Source: Candidatus Doudnabacteria bacterium (GTDB taxonomy: Bacteria; Patescibacteriota; Doudnabacteria; UBA920; O2-02-FULL-48-8). Taken from it: DNA of 35,494 nt. The stretch is taken from positions 1 to 35,494 of the forward strand of contig JACQJI010000024.1 in the NCBI GenBank assembly GCA_016198045.1, in the 5' to 3' direction. Shown here in pieces: positions 15,079 through 22,731 of this stretch. A program made the translations under genes and the position numbers. The notes below the pieces were generated by a model, which had not been told where the DNA came from, ran no database searches, and saw only the letters and a list, made by a program, of their open reading frames with translations. Each line of letters starts with the position of its first letter. Position 1 is the first letter of the stretch.

Positions 15079-15087
15079 TGCTATAAT
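15079..15087 (+). promoter_or_regulatory. Extended -10 element 6 nt before the DUF1003 gene
   Basis: TGCTATAAT is followed by 6 nt and the ATG at 15094 (a second in-frame ATG is at 15100). Same geometry as the ZIP, folD and purE promoters. Confidence 0.6.
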
Positions 15088-15093
15088 ATATAT

Positions 15094-15516
15094 ATGAATA
15101 TGCGGCTGCCCAACAAGCTGGAGTTCAAATATATCAAGGATTTGCCAGTGAAAGTCACGGACTGGATCGGGTCCTCTTGGTCGTTGCTGCTCCATACTTT
15201 ATTTTTTGCCGCTATGTTTGCTCTATATCTCTGGGGCTATGATTTTGACACCGTCCTGCTGGTTCTGACTACGTTGGTTTCTTTGGAAGCGATTTATCTG
15301 GCAATTTTTATCCAAATGACTGTTAATCGCAACACCCAGAGCTTGGAAGAGGTGGAAGAGAATATCGATGAAATTCAAGAGGGTATCCAAGAAGACGACC
15401 AGCAAGATGTCCAAACCAAGCAAACATTGCAAACCATCGAGAATAGACTGCAAGATTTAATTAAGGACATTGAAGTCATCAAGAACCAACCAAAAAACGG
15501 ACACCCCAAACAATAA
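15094..15516 (+). CDS. DUF1003-type membrane protein with C-terminal coiled coil
   Basis: This is a 140-residue protein. The region VTDWIGSSWSLLLHTLFFAAMF with the later VSLEAIYLAIFIQMTVNRNT matches DUF1003: two transmembrane helices (about 28-50 and 55-78), the second starting with the conserved LEAI and ending in (M/N)NR. The C-terminal half is a charged coiled coil (EEVEENIDEIQEGIQEDDQQ, then TLQTIENRLQDLIKDIEVIK). The function of the family is unknown. A terminator follows directly. Confidence 0.8.
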   Translation: MNMRLPNKLEFKYIKDLPVKVTDWIGSSWSLLLHTLFFAAMFALYLWGYDFDTVLLVLTTLVSLEAIYLAIFIQMTVNRNTQSLEEVEENIDEIQEGIQEDDQQDVQTKQTLQTIENRLQDLIKDIEVIKNQPKNGHPKQ

Positions 15517-15524
15517 CCGAAACC

Positions 15525-15546
15525 GGCCAGAAAGGCCATTTTTTTT
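15525..15546 (+). terminator. Terminator after the DUF1003 gene
   Basis: GGCC-AGAAA-GGCC stem-loop followed by A and eight T. It separates this gene from folD. Confidence 0.75.
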
Positions 15547-15565
15547 CGCCAAAGATCCGCGATTA

Positions 15566-15574
15566 TGCTATATT
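15566..15574 (+). promoter_or_regulatory. Extended -10 element 6 nt before folD
   Basis: TGCTATATT is followed by 6 nt and the folD ATG at 15581. It lies just after the terminator, so folD and the purine genes probably start here. Confidence 0.6.
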
Positions 15575-15580
15575 ATTGGT

Positions 15581-16435
15581 ATGAGCAAGGCCATAATTGT
15601 TGACGGCAAAACGATTGCCGATCAGATTACCCAAGGCCTCAAACCGCGCGTAGAAAGTCTAAAAAAAAAGGGAATTACCCCAGCCTTGGCCGCCGTAATC
15701 GTGGGCAATGACCAGGCTTCCCATACATACGTTCGAAAAAAAAGTGAGACCGCACAACTTCTCGGGATCACTTTTTTTAAATTCGCTTATCCAGCTAGCG
15801 TAACAAAACAGGAGCTCATCGCCGAAATCGAAAAAATCCAAAGCGAAAACAAGCTTCACGGCCTGATAATCCAACTGCCGGTTCCCGAAGAGCTTTGGGC
15901 AGACACGAGGGAACTGGCTAATCACATCAAGATTGATATCGATGTGGATTGCTTGTCTCATTTGGCTTTGGGCCGGGTCATGATGAACGAAAGCCCGCTT
16001 ATCCCACCCACGCCCGGAGCGATATTGGATATTTTAAAGCACCACGAAGTGGACTTGAAAGGCATGGAAATTTGCTTGGTTGGCCGCGGCGCTCTGATTG
16101 GCAAGCCCTTGGCTGTCATACTTGCTAACTATCCCGTGACTCTGACTGTGTGCGGCCGCGCCACCAAAGACCTAGCTTCGCTTACCAAAAGAGCGGACAT
16201 AATCATCACCGGCGTCGGCAAAAAAGATTTGGTTACGGGGTCAATGGTCAAAAAAGGAGCCGTGGTGGTGGATGCCGGAGTGTGCTTTGTGGGCGGCAAA
16301 ATGTATGGGGATATCGAATTTAAAACGGTATCAGCGAAAGCATCATTGGTCACGCCAACTCCTGGCGGAGTGGGGCCGATTACTGTGGCCAACTTGCTGG
16401 CGAATACGGTGAAAGTAGCGGAAGGCTCTTTGTAG
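15581..16435 (+). CDS. folD: Bifunctional methylene-THF dehydrogenase/cyclohydrolase FolD
   Basis: FolD converts 5,10-methylene-THF to 10-formyl-THF, the one-carbon donor for PurN and PurH further down this cluster. The length of 284 residues is normal. Visible motifs: SHTYVRKKSETAQLLGI (catalytic Lys), GLIIQLPVPEEL (Gln), DIDVDCLSHLALGR (Asp of the substrate site), CLVGRGALIGKPLAVIL (Rossmann part; the usual VVGRSxxVG has Gly for Ser) and GVGPITVANLLANT. PPTPGAI replaces the usual PCTPxG. The ATG at 15581 is preferred over a longer frame because it starts the family sequence and follows the promoter box. Confidence 0.94.
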   Translation: MSKAIIVDGKTIADQITQGLKPRVESLKKKGITPALAAVIVGNDQASHTYVRKKSETAQLLGITFFKFAYPASVTKQELIAEIEKIQSENKLHGLIIQLPVPEELWADTRELANHIKIDIDVDCLSHLALGRVMMNESPLIPPTPGAILDILKHHEVDLKGMEICLVGRGALIGKPLAVILANYPVTLTVCGRATKDLASLTKRADIIITGVGKKDLVTGSMVKKGAVVVDAGVCFVGGKMYGDIEFKTVSAKASLVTPTPGGVGPITVANLLANTVKVAEGSL

Positions 16436-16556
16436 TATGCCGCTCGGGCAGCCGCTTTTCGGACACGGCCGATGGACGGCCTAAGAGGTCGACGCATGGA
16501 AGCGCCGACCAATTGTCCTCAAAGCGGCATGCCCTCGCTCTTTCACCAGTCGGCGC
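16435..16556 (+). ncRNA. Structured leader RNA before purL (three-way junction, possible regulatory switch)
   Basis: The gap between folD and purL folds on paper into a three-way junction. P1 pairs GCCGCTTT (16451-16458) with AAAGCGGC (16521-16528), continued after a TC/TC loop by GGAC (16461-16464)/GTCC (16515-16518). P2 is GGCCG/CGGCC (16467-16481) with loop ATGGA. P3 is GGTCG-A-CGC/GCG-C-CGACC (16487-16510) with loop ATGGAA. Two competing pairings exist: GCGCCGAC (16502-16509, 3' arm of P3) with GTCGGCGC (16549-16556), 12 nt before the purL start, and ATGCCGCT (16437-16444) with AGCGGCAT (16523-16530). No known riboswitch class is recognised. Regulation of purL is inference. Confidence 0.5.
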
Positions 16557-16568
16557 AATCAAATCCTT

Positions 16569-18938
16569 ATGTCCCAAATGACTGCAACAACTTTAGAGCT
16601 CAAAAACCTAACTGATGCGCAAGCTTCGGCTTTGCTCAAAAAGTTTGGCATTGATTTAACCGTGGCTGAGGCGCGCAAGATTGAGCAGGAAATCTTGCGC
16701 CGGCCCATGACTTTGACTGAAGCTGTTTGCTGGGGCATTGAAGGATCGGAGCATTGTTCCTACAAATCCTCCAAAGTTCATTTGAAACAGTTGCCGACCG
16801 AAGCGCCCAATGTCATCCAAGGCCCGGAAGAAGACGCTGGAATTGTCGAAATTGCGCGGTACAATGGCGAAAGATACGGAATCATTTTTGGGCACGAAAC
16901 GCACAATCATCCTTCGCAAATCGTGCCTTACGAAGGCGCTGCCACGGGCGTCGGTGGCATGGTGCGGGATATTTGCTGCATGGGCGGCAAAGTTATCGCG
17001 ATTGCTGACCCGCTTCGATTTGGCGATATAAGTTTGAACCGTTCCAAATGGATTGCCGGCGGCGTGGTTTCCGGAATCGCCGGTTACGGTAATCCCATCG
17101 GCGTTCCCAACATTGCCGGCGATATTTATTTTAATTCTTCGTTTAATGAAAACTGTTTGGTCAATGTCGTGGCGCTGGGCTTGGTTAAAAAGTCGGGCAT
17201 TATTCATTCCAAAGCCCCAGTGGGTGCAGCTGAGCAGAATTTTAACCTTATTTTAGTAGGCAAGCCCACGGACAATTCTGGGTTTGGGGGAGCTAGCTTC
17301 GCTTCTTTTGAACTGGAGGCTGATGCCAAAGAGAAAAATAAAGGGGCGGTGCAGGAGCCGAATGCCTTTCTCAAAAGACACTTACTGGAATCAACCTTTC
17401 AGCTTTTTGGCATATTGAAAGAGAAAGGCTTGATCGAGCAAGTCGGATTCAAAGATATCGGCGGTGGCGGGTTACTTTGTGCCTCTGTGGAAATGGCTGC
17501 CGCGGCTGATTATGGCGCCGAAGTCGATCTGGCCAAGGTCCATGTCTCAATGGAAAATCTACCAGCACATATAGTTTTAGCCGCAGAAACGCAGGAAAGA
17601 TTCATGTGGGTGGCATCAAGTGAAGTCACGGATTTCATCTTGCATCACTACAACGAAACTTGGGCTCTGCCAAAAGTTTCCAAAGGTGCCAGGGCTTCCG
17701 TGGTCGGCAAGATCACGGTTGGCGGACAATACGTTGTAAAAGCAAAAAACGGTGAGGTTGTGGTTAATGCCAAGGCCAAGGATATAACTGAAGGACTGCG
17801 ATACGATCGACCGTATCAGGCTCCCAACATCAATTTTATTGAACCAAAATTAGAAGAGCCGGAAAATTACGGTGAAATTTTGCTCAAAATTTTGGCTCAT
17901 GAAAATGTAGCCGATCGCTCGTGTGTCTATGAACGTTATGACAAAACAGTGCAAGGCATTACCGTTTTGGAACCTGGGCAAGCCGACGCTGGGGTGATCA
18001 GGCCGTTGATTGACGAAGATGTGCCAAATGAAATCAAAAATGTCGGCGTGGCTTTATCCGTTGATAGCAACCCGTTTTACGGGCGCATCAGCCCATACTG
18101 GGGCGCTGCGAATGCCGTGGTTGAGGCGATGCGAAACGTGACGGCAGTAGGCGCTGTCCCTTGGGCATTTACGGACTGCCTTAATTACGGGAATCCAGAA
18201 AAGCCTGTCAAAATGTGGGAGTTGGTAGAAGGGATTAGAGGGGTATCAGATGCTTGCCGGCAAGTTGAATTAAAGGGTTATGCCGGCAGCCCTGTCCCGA
18301 TAGTTTCAGGCAACGTCAGCCTTTATAATGAATCTAAGTTGGGTAGTGTGGACCCATCCGCCATCATTGCCTGTCTGGGCCGTTTGGAAGATTATCGAAA
18401 GGCGATTACTTTAGAGTTCAAACAAACTGGCTCAGAAGTTTTTTTATTGGGAGACAGAAAGGACGAACTCGGCGGCAGTGTTTATTACCAACTGTTTAAT
18501 GAGCTTGGCGCCAATGTGCCAAAGCCCGATTTCAAGCAAGCGCGCGACCAAATTTACGCTGTCACAGACATGATTGATGCAGGGTTGCTGCTGGCATGCC
18601 ACGATATTTCCGAGGGCGGGCTTGCTGTAACTTTATCTGAGATGTGCTTTGGCGGAGATGGTAAAAATCGAATCGGCTTAGAGGTAGATTTAAGCAAAGT
18701 TGGCAAAGATTTACTCCCGTCGCGCAAACTTTTTTCCGAAACCGGCGGGTTTGTGTTCGAAACCAAGCAAAGTGGCCAAGCAAAGACAATTGCGAAAAAA
18801 TATGGCTTGGAATTGATTGGTCTTGGTAAGACAGATGGCAAAGATCTGGTCATTAAAGATGGCAAAGAAGTCGTTCGGTTGCCGGTATCAGAAATGTCCA
18901 AAGCTTGGCTTAATGGTTTGCGGGAGAAATTAGTATAA
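16569..18938 (+). CDS. purL: Phosphoribosylformylglycinamidine synthase subunit PurL (small type)
   Basis: PurL makes FGAM from FGAR, ATP and ammonia delivered by PurQ. The 789 residues and lack of a glutaminase domain mark the small PurL that works with PurQ and PurS. Motifs: EHCSYKSSKVHLKQLPTE (residues about 58-75), the ATP/Mg site FGHETHNHPSQIVPYEGAAT, GVGGMVRDICCMGGKVIAI, and in the second half ALSVDSNPFYGRISPYWGAA, PIVSGNVSLYNES and HDISEGGLAVTLSEM. It starts the main purine cluster, behind the structured RNA. Its end abuts purM with 1 nt between. Confidence 0.96.
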   Translation: MSQMTATTLELKNLTDAQASALLKKFGIDLTVAEARKIEQEILRRPMTLTEAVCWGIEGSEHCSYKSSKVHLKQLPTEAPNVIQGPEEDAGIVEIARYNGERYGIIFGHETHNHPSQIVPYEGAATGVGGMVRDICCMGGKVIAIADPLRFGDISLNRSKWIAGGVVSGIAGYGNPIGVPNIAGDIYFNSSFNENCLVNVVALGLVKKSGIIHSKAPVGAAEQNFNLILVGKPTDNSGFGGASFASFELEADAKEKNKGAVQEPNAFLKRHLLESTFQLFGILKEKGLIEQVGFKDIGGGGLLCASVEMAAAADYGAEVDLAKVHVSMENLPAHIVLAAETQERFMWVASSEVTDFILHHYNETWALPKVSKGARASVVGKITVGGQYVVKAKNGEVVVNAKAKDITEGLRYDRPYQAPNINFIEPKLEEPENYGEILLKILAHENVADRSCVYERYDKTVQGITVLEPGQADAGVIRPLIDEDVPNEIKNVGVALSVDSNPFYGRISPYWGAANAVVEAMRNVTAVGAVPWAFTDCLNYGNPEKPVKMWELVEGIRGVSDACRQVELKGYAGSPVPIVSGNVSLYNESKLGSVDPSAIIACLGRLEDYRKAITLEFKQTGSEVFLLGDRKDELGGSVYYQLFNELGANVPKPDFKQARDQIYAVTDMIDAGLLLACHDISEGGLAVTLSEMCFGGDGKNRIGLEVDLSKVGKDLLPSRKLFSETGGFVFETKQSGQAKTIAKKYGLELIGLGKTDGKDLVIKDGKEVVRLPVSEMSKAWLNGLREKLV

Positions 18939-18939
18939 T

Positions 18940-19941
18940 ATGAGCTTAACTTATAAACAATCTGGCGTGGATATAGATGCGGATTCGGAATCAGTTCGCA
19001 GGATCAAAGACGGCGTCAAGACGACTCACGATAGCAATGTCTTGGCTGGGCTGGGGAGCTTCGGAGCGCTTTATGATTTGTCGCTGATTAAAAATTACAA
19101 ACAGCCAATACTCGTCCAGAGCATTGACGGCGTGGGCACCAAAGTCAAAATTGCTTTCCTAATGGGCAAATATTCAGGCTTGGGCGAAGACATAGTCAAC
19201 CATAGCTGCAATGACATTGTCTGCCAGGGGGCCAAGCCTTTGACCTTTCTTGATTACATCGCGTCTTTCAAAACAGAGCCGAAGATTATCGAAGAGATTG
19301 TTTCCGGAATGGTTAAGGCTTGCAAAGAAGCGGGAGTCAGCCTGATTGGCGGCGAGACCGCGGAAATGTCCACAGTGTACGCGCCGAATGAGCGCGACAT
19401 TGCCGGCTGCATCACAGGAATTGTGGAAAAAGATGAAATTATAACCGGCAAAGACATAAAAGTCGGGGACATTGCTTTGGGACTCCAATCATCCGGACTG
19501 CATACGAATGGTTTTAGTTTGGTCCGGAAAATATTTTCTGATGAAGATTTGAAAGGCGATTTGGGGGAAGAAGCTTTGAAGCCCCATAAGAATTATTCAA
19601 AAAACATCCTGAAAGTTTTGGAGCAACACCAGATCAAAGGAATAGCCCATATCACTGGTGGCGGATTGATTGAAAACCCGCCGCGGATTTTGCCGGAAGG
19701 TATGGCATTGGAAATCCGGAAAGATTCCTGGGAAATTTTGCCGATTTTTAAAAAGATTCAGTCGCTCGGCGACATCGATGAAAATGAAATGTACCGAGTG
19801 TTTAACATGGGAATTGGCATGATTTTGGTGGTGAGCCCAAATGAAGGTCAGAAGATTAAAACATTGCTAGAATTTCTAGGTGAGAAGGTTTTTGAGATAG
19901 GAAAGGTAGTAAGGGGTAACAAAGAAGTAATCTTATCGTAA
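18940..19941 (+). CDS. purM: Phosphoribosylformylglycinamidine cyclo-ligase PurM (AIR synthetase)
   Basis: PurM closes the imidazole ring, FGAM to AIR, using ATP. The 333 residues are typical. Motifs: SGVDIDADSESVRRIK start, ILVQSIDGVGTKVKIA (about residues 52-67), VNHSCNDIVCQGAKPLTFLD, GVSLIGGETAEMSTVY, GLHTNGFSLVRKI and HITGGGLIENPPRILP. The start follows the purL stop by 1 nt; a TATAAT string covers the junction but lies too close to the ATG to act as its promoter. Confidence 0.96.
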   Translation: MSLTYKQSGVDIDADSESVRRIKDGVKTTHDSNVLAGLGSFGALYDLSLIKNYKQPILVQSIDGVGTKVKIAFLMGKYSGLGEDIVNHSCNDIVCQGAKPLTFLDYIASFKTEPKIIEEIVSGMVKACKEAGVSLIGGETAEMSTVYAPNERDIAGCITGIVEKDEIITGKDIKVGDIALGLQSSGLHTNGFSLVRKIFSDEDLKGDLGEEALKPHKNYSKNILKVLEQHQIKGIAHITGGGLIENPPRILPEGMALEIRKDSWEILPIFKKIQSLGDIDENEMYRVFNMGIGMILVVSPNEGQKIKTLLEFLGEKVFEIGKVVRGNKEVILS

Positions 19942-19951
19942 GTATATATCT

Positions 19952-20012
19952 CGCAACCCTGAACTTGATTCAGGGTCTCAGCCTGAGATGCTGAATTAAA
20001 TTCAGCATTGCG
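19952..20012. repeat. Composite palindromic repeat between purM and purQ
   Basis: Two inverted hairpins are joined back to back: ACCCTGAA/TTCAGGGT (19956-19976) and ATGCTGAA/TTCAGCAT (19988-20008), with TCTCAG-C-CTGAGA between them and an outer CGCAA/TTGCG stem enclosing both. Related CCTGAA...TTCAGG palindromes are widespread as dispersed repeats in many bacteria. Confidence 0.75.
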
Positions 20013-20031
20013 TTGCACAAGAATGTCTTAC

Positions 20032-21228
20032 ATGAAAAAAATCGCGGTTATACAATTTCCGGGAATAAATTGCGAATACGAAGGGCGGCGGGCATTGCGC
20101 TCGGCCGGGCTTGCCGCAGAATTTTTCCGGTGGAACCAAGACGCTTCAGAGCTTAAGAATTACGACGCTTTTTATATTCCCGGCGGTTTTTCTTATGAGG
20201 ACCGCATCCGGTCCGGCGCGATAGCGGCCAGAGACCCAATTATGGATGCCATAAAACTTGAGGCAGCCAAAGGCAAGCCGGTCTTGGGCATTTGTAACGG
20301 GGCGCAGATTTTGGTGGAAGCCGGCTTGATTCCAGGCCTAGATCAAAACCGTTTGGGGGCGAGTCTTGCGGCAAATAATAGAGGGTATCTGAATATCTGG
20401 GTCAGTATTAGGAACGAGTCAGAGCCCGGACGAACTGTATTTAACAATTTTCCCAAAGGCCACGAAATACGATTACCCATCGCTCATGGCGAAGGTAGGT
20501 TTGTGATCCCCCAAAATCTCCTTGATCAGCTAATCGCCAACGGTCAAACGGTTTTTCGCTATCTAGTCAATCCCAATGGCGCGGTTTATAACTTAGCAGG
20601 AGTGTCAAATCCAGAGGGCAATGTTTTGGCCTTGATGCCGCATCCGGAAAGAACCAAGGATGGCCAAGTAATTTTTGAATCCCTCAAAGGGTATTTGGAA
20701 GGAAAATTTACTTTGAAACCAGGCCCAAACCTAAGCTTCCAACCTCAAAAACAAAACCTGGAAAAATTTGCGGCGGGTAATAACTCCTTTGAAATGCTGG
20801 TTGACCTGATTATCACTGACAACGAAGCGGAAAGCCTGCAAACCACCTTGGAGCAGTCTGGACTTCGCGGCTTAAAGGTCAAACGGTTCACTCATTGGGA
20901 GTTAGGAATCGATGACCGGAGAAATTTTGAAAAATTGAGCAGGGAGCTTATTGCTTCGGGTGAGATTCTGAATACCAATAAGGAAACTGCGTACTTGGAC
21001 CGTTCTAGGTTATTTGATAACACCAAAACGATTCTGGTCCGCGATAATGAGGATTTTATTGGCCAGGGTAAATTGGCGGTGATTAACCATCGTCTGGGGA
21101 TTAACGAAATCAATTCCGTTAAACGCGGCGTTGTTTGGCAGATCAATGCCAGCGATGCAGATTGGGATAAAATTTTGCAGAGTAATATATTATTTAACCC
21201 GTATTCGCAAACCGGATACTTATTTTGA
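20032..21228 (+). CDS. purQ: PurQ glutaminase fused to two PurS-like domains
   Basis: Residues 1-225 are PurQ, the glutaminase that feeds ammonia to PurL: class I amidotransferase nucleophile in VLGICNGAQ (Cys88) and the His/Glu pair in LMPHPERT (His204, Glu206). PurQ alone has about 225-270 residues, but this protein has 398. The extra part looks like two diverged PurS domains: about 253-322 (FEMLVDLIITDNEAESLQTT ... VKRFTHWELGID ... ILNTNKETAYL) and about 331-398 (KTILVRDNEDF ... VKRGVVWQIN ... ILFNPYSQTGYLF), each with the PurS pattern of a strand, a helix, a (K)R-x-W strand and a final NP/NT turn. No separate purS lies in the cluster. Start at 20032 (20023 is an alternative). It overlaps purC by 1 nt. 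Confidence 0.88.
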   Translation: MKKIAVIQFPGINCEYEGRRALRSAGLAAEFFRWNQDASELKNYDAFYIPGGFSYEDRIRSGAIAARDPIMDAIKLEAAKGKPVLGICNGAQILVEAGLIPGLDQNRLGASLAANNRGYLNIWVSIRNESEPGRTVFNNFPKGHEIRLPIAHGEGRFVIPQNLLDQLIANGQTVFRYLVNPNGAVYNLAGVSNPEGNVLALMPHPERTKDGQVIFESLKGYLEGKFTLKPGPNLSFQPQKQNLEKFAAGNNSFEMLVDLIITDNEAESLQTTLEQSGLRGLKVKRFTHWELGIDDRRNFEKLSRELIASGEILNTNKETAYLDRSRLFDNTKTILVRDNEDFIGQGKLAVINHRLGINEINSVKRGVVWQINASDADWDKILQSNILFNPYSQTGYLF

Positions 21229-22202
21229 TGCCAGTACCTAAAGAATTTATTTTACAAAATATCAATAACGTCCTGACGGAAACCGATTTCCCGGGATTGG
21301 GTGAGAAAAAAGTGGGTAAGGTTCGCGATACTTATTTTTCCAAGGATAAAATAGTTTTAATCACCACAGATCGCCAAAGCGCTTTTGACCGGATTCTTGC
21401 GGCAATACCATTCAAAGGCCAGGTTTTAAATCAGGTCAGTGAGTGGTGGTTTAAAAAAACTTCAGACATCGTACCCAACCACGTTATCTCCGTTCCTGAC
21501 CCAAACGTTTTAGTGGCTCGGAAGTGCGAAATTTTTCCGTTTGAAGTGGTTCCTAGAGCGTTTCTGACTGGCACGACTTCAACTTCCGTTTGGGTCAATT
21601 ACCAGAAGGGCCAGCGCGAATTCGGCGGGCTTACTTTGCCCCATGGGTTGAAAAAAAACACCAAACTGGAAAGGACGATTTTGACCCCATCGACCAAACA
21701 TGAACAGCACGACCGCAACCTGACCGCCGAACAAATTGTCAGCGAAGGATTTGCCACCCAAAAGGACTGGGACAAAATTGCTGACGCCTCGCTCAAGCTT
21801 TTTGCCTTCGGGCAGAGAGAAGCCGCCAAAAACAATTTGATCTTGGTCGATACTAAGTACGAGTTTGGCAAAACGGCTGAGGGCGAGATTATATTGGTGG
21901 ATGAAATCCACACTCCTGACTCGTCCCGTTATTGGCTGGCGGATAGTTTCGAGCAACGGATCAGAGAAGGAAAAGAGCCGGAAAATATCGATAAGGAATT
22001 TTTGAGGCTTTGGTTTGCCGAGCATTGCGATCCATACAAAGACAAGGTTCTGCCGGAAGCACCCAAAGAATTGGTCGCAGAGTTATCACACCGCTATATT
22101 ATGCTTTATGAAATGATTACTGGGCAGGAATTTCGGATCGACTCAATGCCTATTAAGGAGCGGTTAAGAAAGAATTTAACCAAAGCCCAATTATTGGTAT
22201 AA
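21228..22202 (+). CDS. purC: SAICAR synthetase PurC
   Basis: PurC joins aspartate to CAIR, giving SAICAR. It is 324 residues from the ATG at 21228, which overlaps the purQ stop (TGATG). This is the longer PurC type: GKVRDTYFSKDKIVLITTDR (N-terminal nucleotide-binding hairpin), AFDRILAAIPFKGQVLNQVS, VVPRAFLTGTTSTSVWVNY, LILVDTKYEFGK and VDEIHTPDSSRYW (metal and substrate acids). All signatures are present. The purE promoter box lies across its stop codon. Confidence 0.95.
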   Translation: MPVPKEFILQNINNVLTETDFPGLGEKKVGKVRDTYFSKDKIVLITTDRQSAFDRILAAIPFKGQVLNQVSEWWFKKTSDIVPNHVISVPDPNVLVARKCEIFPFEVVPRAFLTGTTSTSVWVNYQKGQREFGGLTLPHGLKKNTKLERTILTPSTKHEQHDRNLTAEQIVSEGFATQKDWDKIADASLKLFAFGQREAAKNNLILVDTKYEFGKTAEGEIILVDEIHTPDSSRYWLADSFEQRIREGKEPENIDKEFLRLWFAEHCDPYKDKVLPEAPKELVAELSHRYIMLYEMITGQEFRIDSMPIKERLRKNLTKAQLLV

Positions 22203-22203
22203 T
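22195..22203 (+). promoter_or_regulatory. Extended -10 element 6 nt before purE
   Basis: TGGTATAAT overlaps the purC stop codon and is followed by 6 nt and the purE ATG (22210). Same geometry as the ZIP, DUF1003 and folD promoters; an internal leaderless promoter is likely. Confidence 0.55.
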
Positions 22204-22209
22204 GCCTTT

Positions 22210-22731
22210 ATGAATAGTTCGCAAGTGGCAATCATTATGGGTTCGGATTCGGATTTGGAAGTCATGTCCGAAGCCGCCAAGGTTTTAGAGGAATTTGGCG
22301 TCAGCTACGAAATGACTGTGGCGTCAGCTCACCGCGCGCCCAATCTAGTACATGAGCATGTCAGCCGCTGGAACACTGCCGGAGTCAAAGTCATTATTGC
22401 CGGGGCGGGCGGGGCATTTCACCTCGCTGGCGTCGTTGCCTCACTAAGCCCGCTCCCGGTGGTTGCGGTGCCGATAAAAACAAAAGCTTTAAACGGACTC
22501 GATTCTCTGCTCGCTACGGTCAATATGCCGCCGGGCGTGCCGGTGGCGGTGGTGGGCATCAATGCCGCGAAAAACGCGGGGCTGCTGGCGGTTGAGATTG
22601 TTGCGACTTCTGATGAAAATTTGCGGACCAAATTGCTGGCATACAAAATTAAGCTGGAGAGCGACAATAAATCCAAAGGCGAAAAACTTTCCAAACATGG
22701 ATACAAAAAATATCTAGGAAATTCCCAATGA
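22210..22731 (+). CDS. purE: N5-CAIR mutase PurE (class I)
   Basis: PurE moves the carboxyl group of N5-CAIR to give CAIR. The signature is IIMGSDSDLEVM (residues 9-20), TVASAHRAPN (about 38-47), AGAGGAFHLAGVVA (usual GAGGAAHLPGMVA) and LDSLLATVNMPPGVPVAVV. The DSLLxxVxMPxGVPV part is that of class I PurE, which depends on PurK; no purK is in the window. The 173 residues include a basic tail (about 155-173). It overlaps purB by 4 nt (ATGA). Confidence 0.93.
   Translation: MNSSQVAIIMGSDSDLEVMSEAAKVLEEFGVSYEMTVASAHRAPNLVHEHVSRWNTAGVKVIIAGAGGAFHLAGVVASLSPLPVVAVPIKTKALNGLDSLLATVNMPPGVPVAVVGINAAKNAGLLAVEIVATSDENLRTKLLAYKIKLESDNKSKGEKLSKHGYKKYLGNSQ

Noticed and set aside
16656..17207. Long minus frame (183 codons) opposite purL
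   Set aside because: It is antisense to well-conserved PurL motifs and shows no family resemblance.
18934..18939. TATAAT directly before the purM ATG as a promoter
   Set aside because: The hexamer abuts the start codon, so transcription would begin inside the coding region; it also contains the purL stop codon. It was not counted with the 6-nt promoters.
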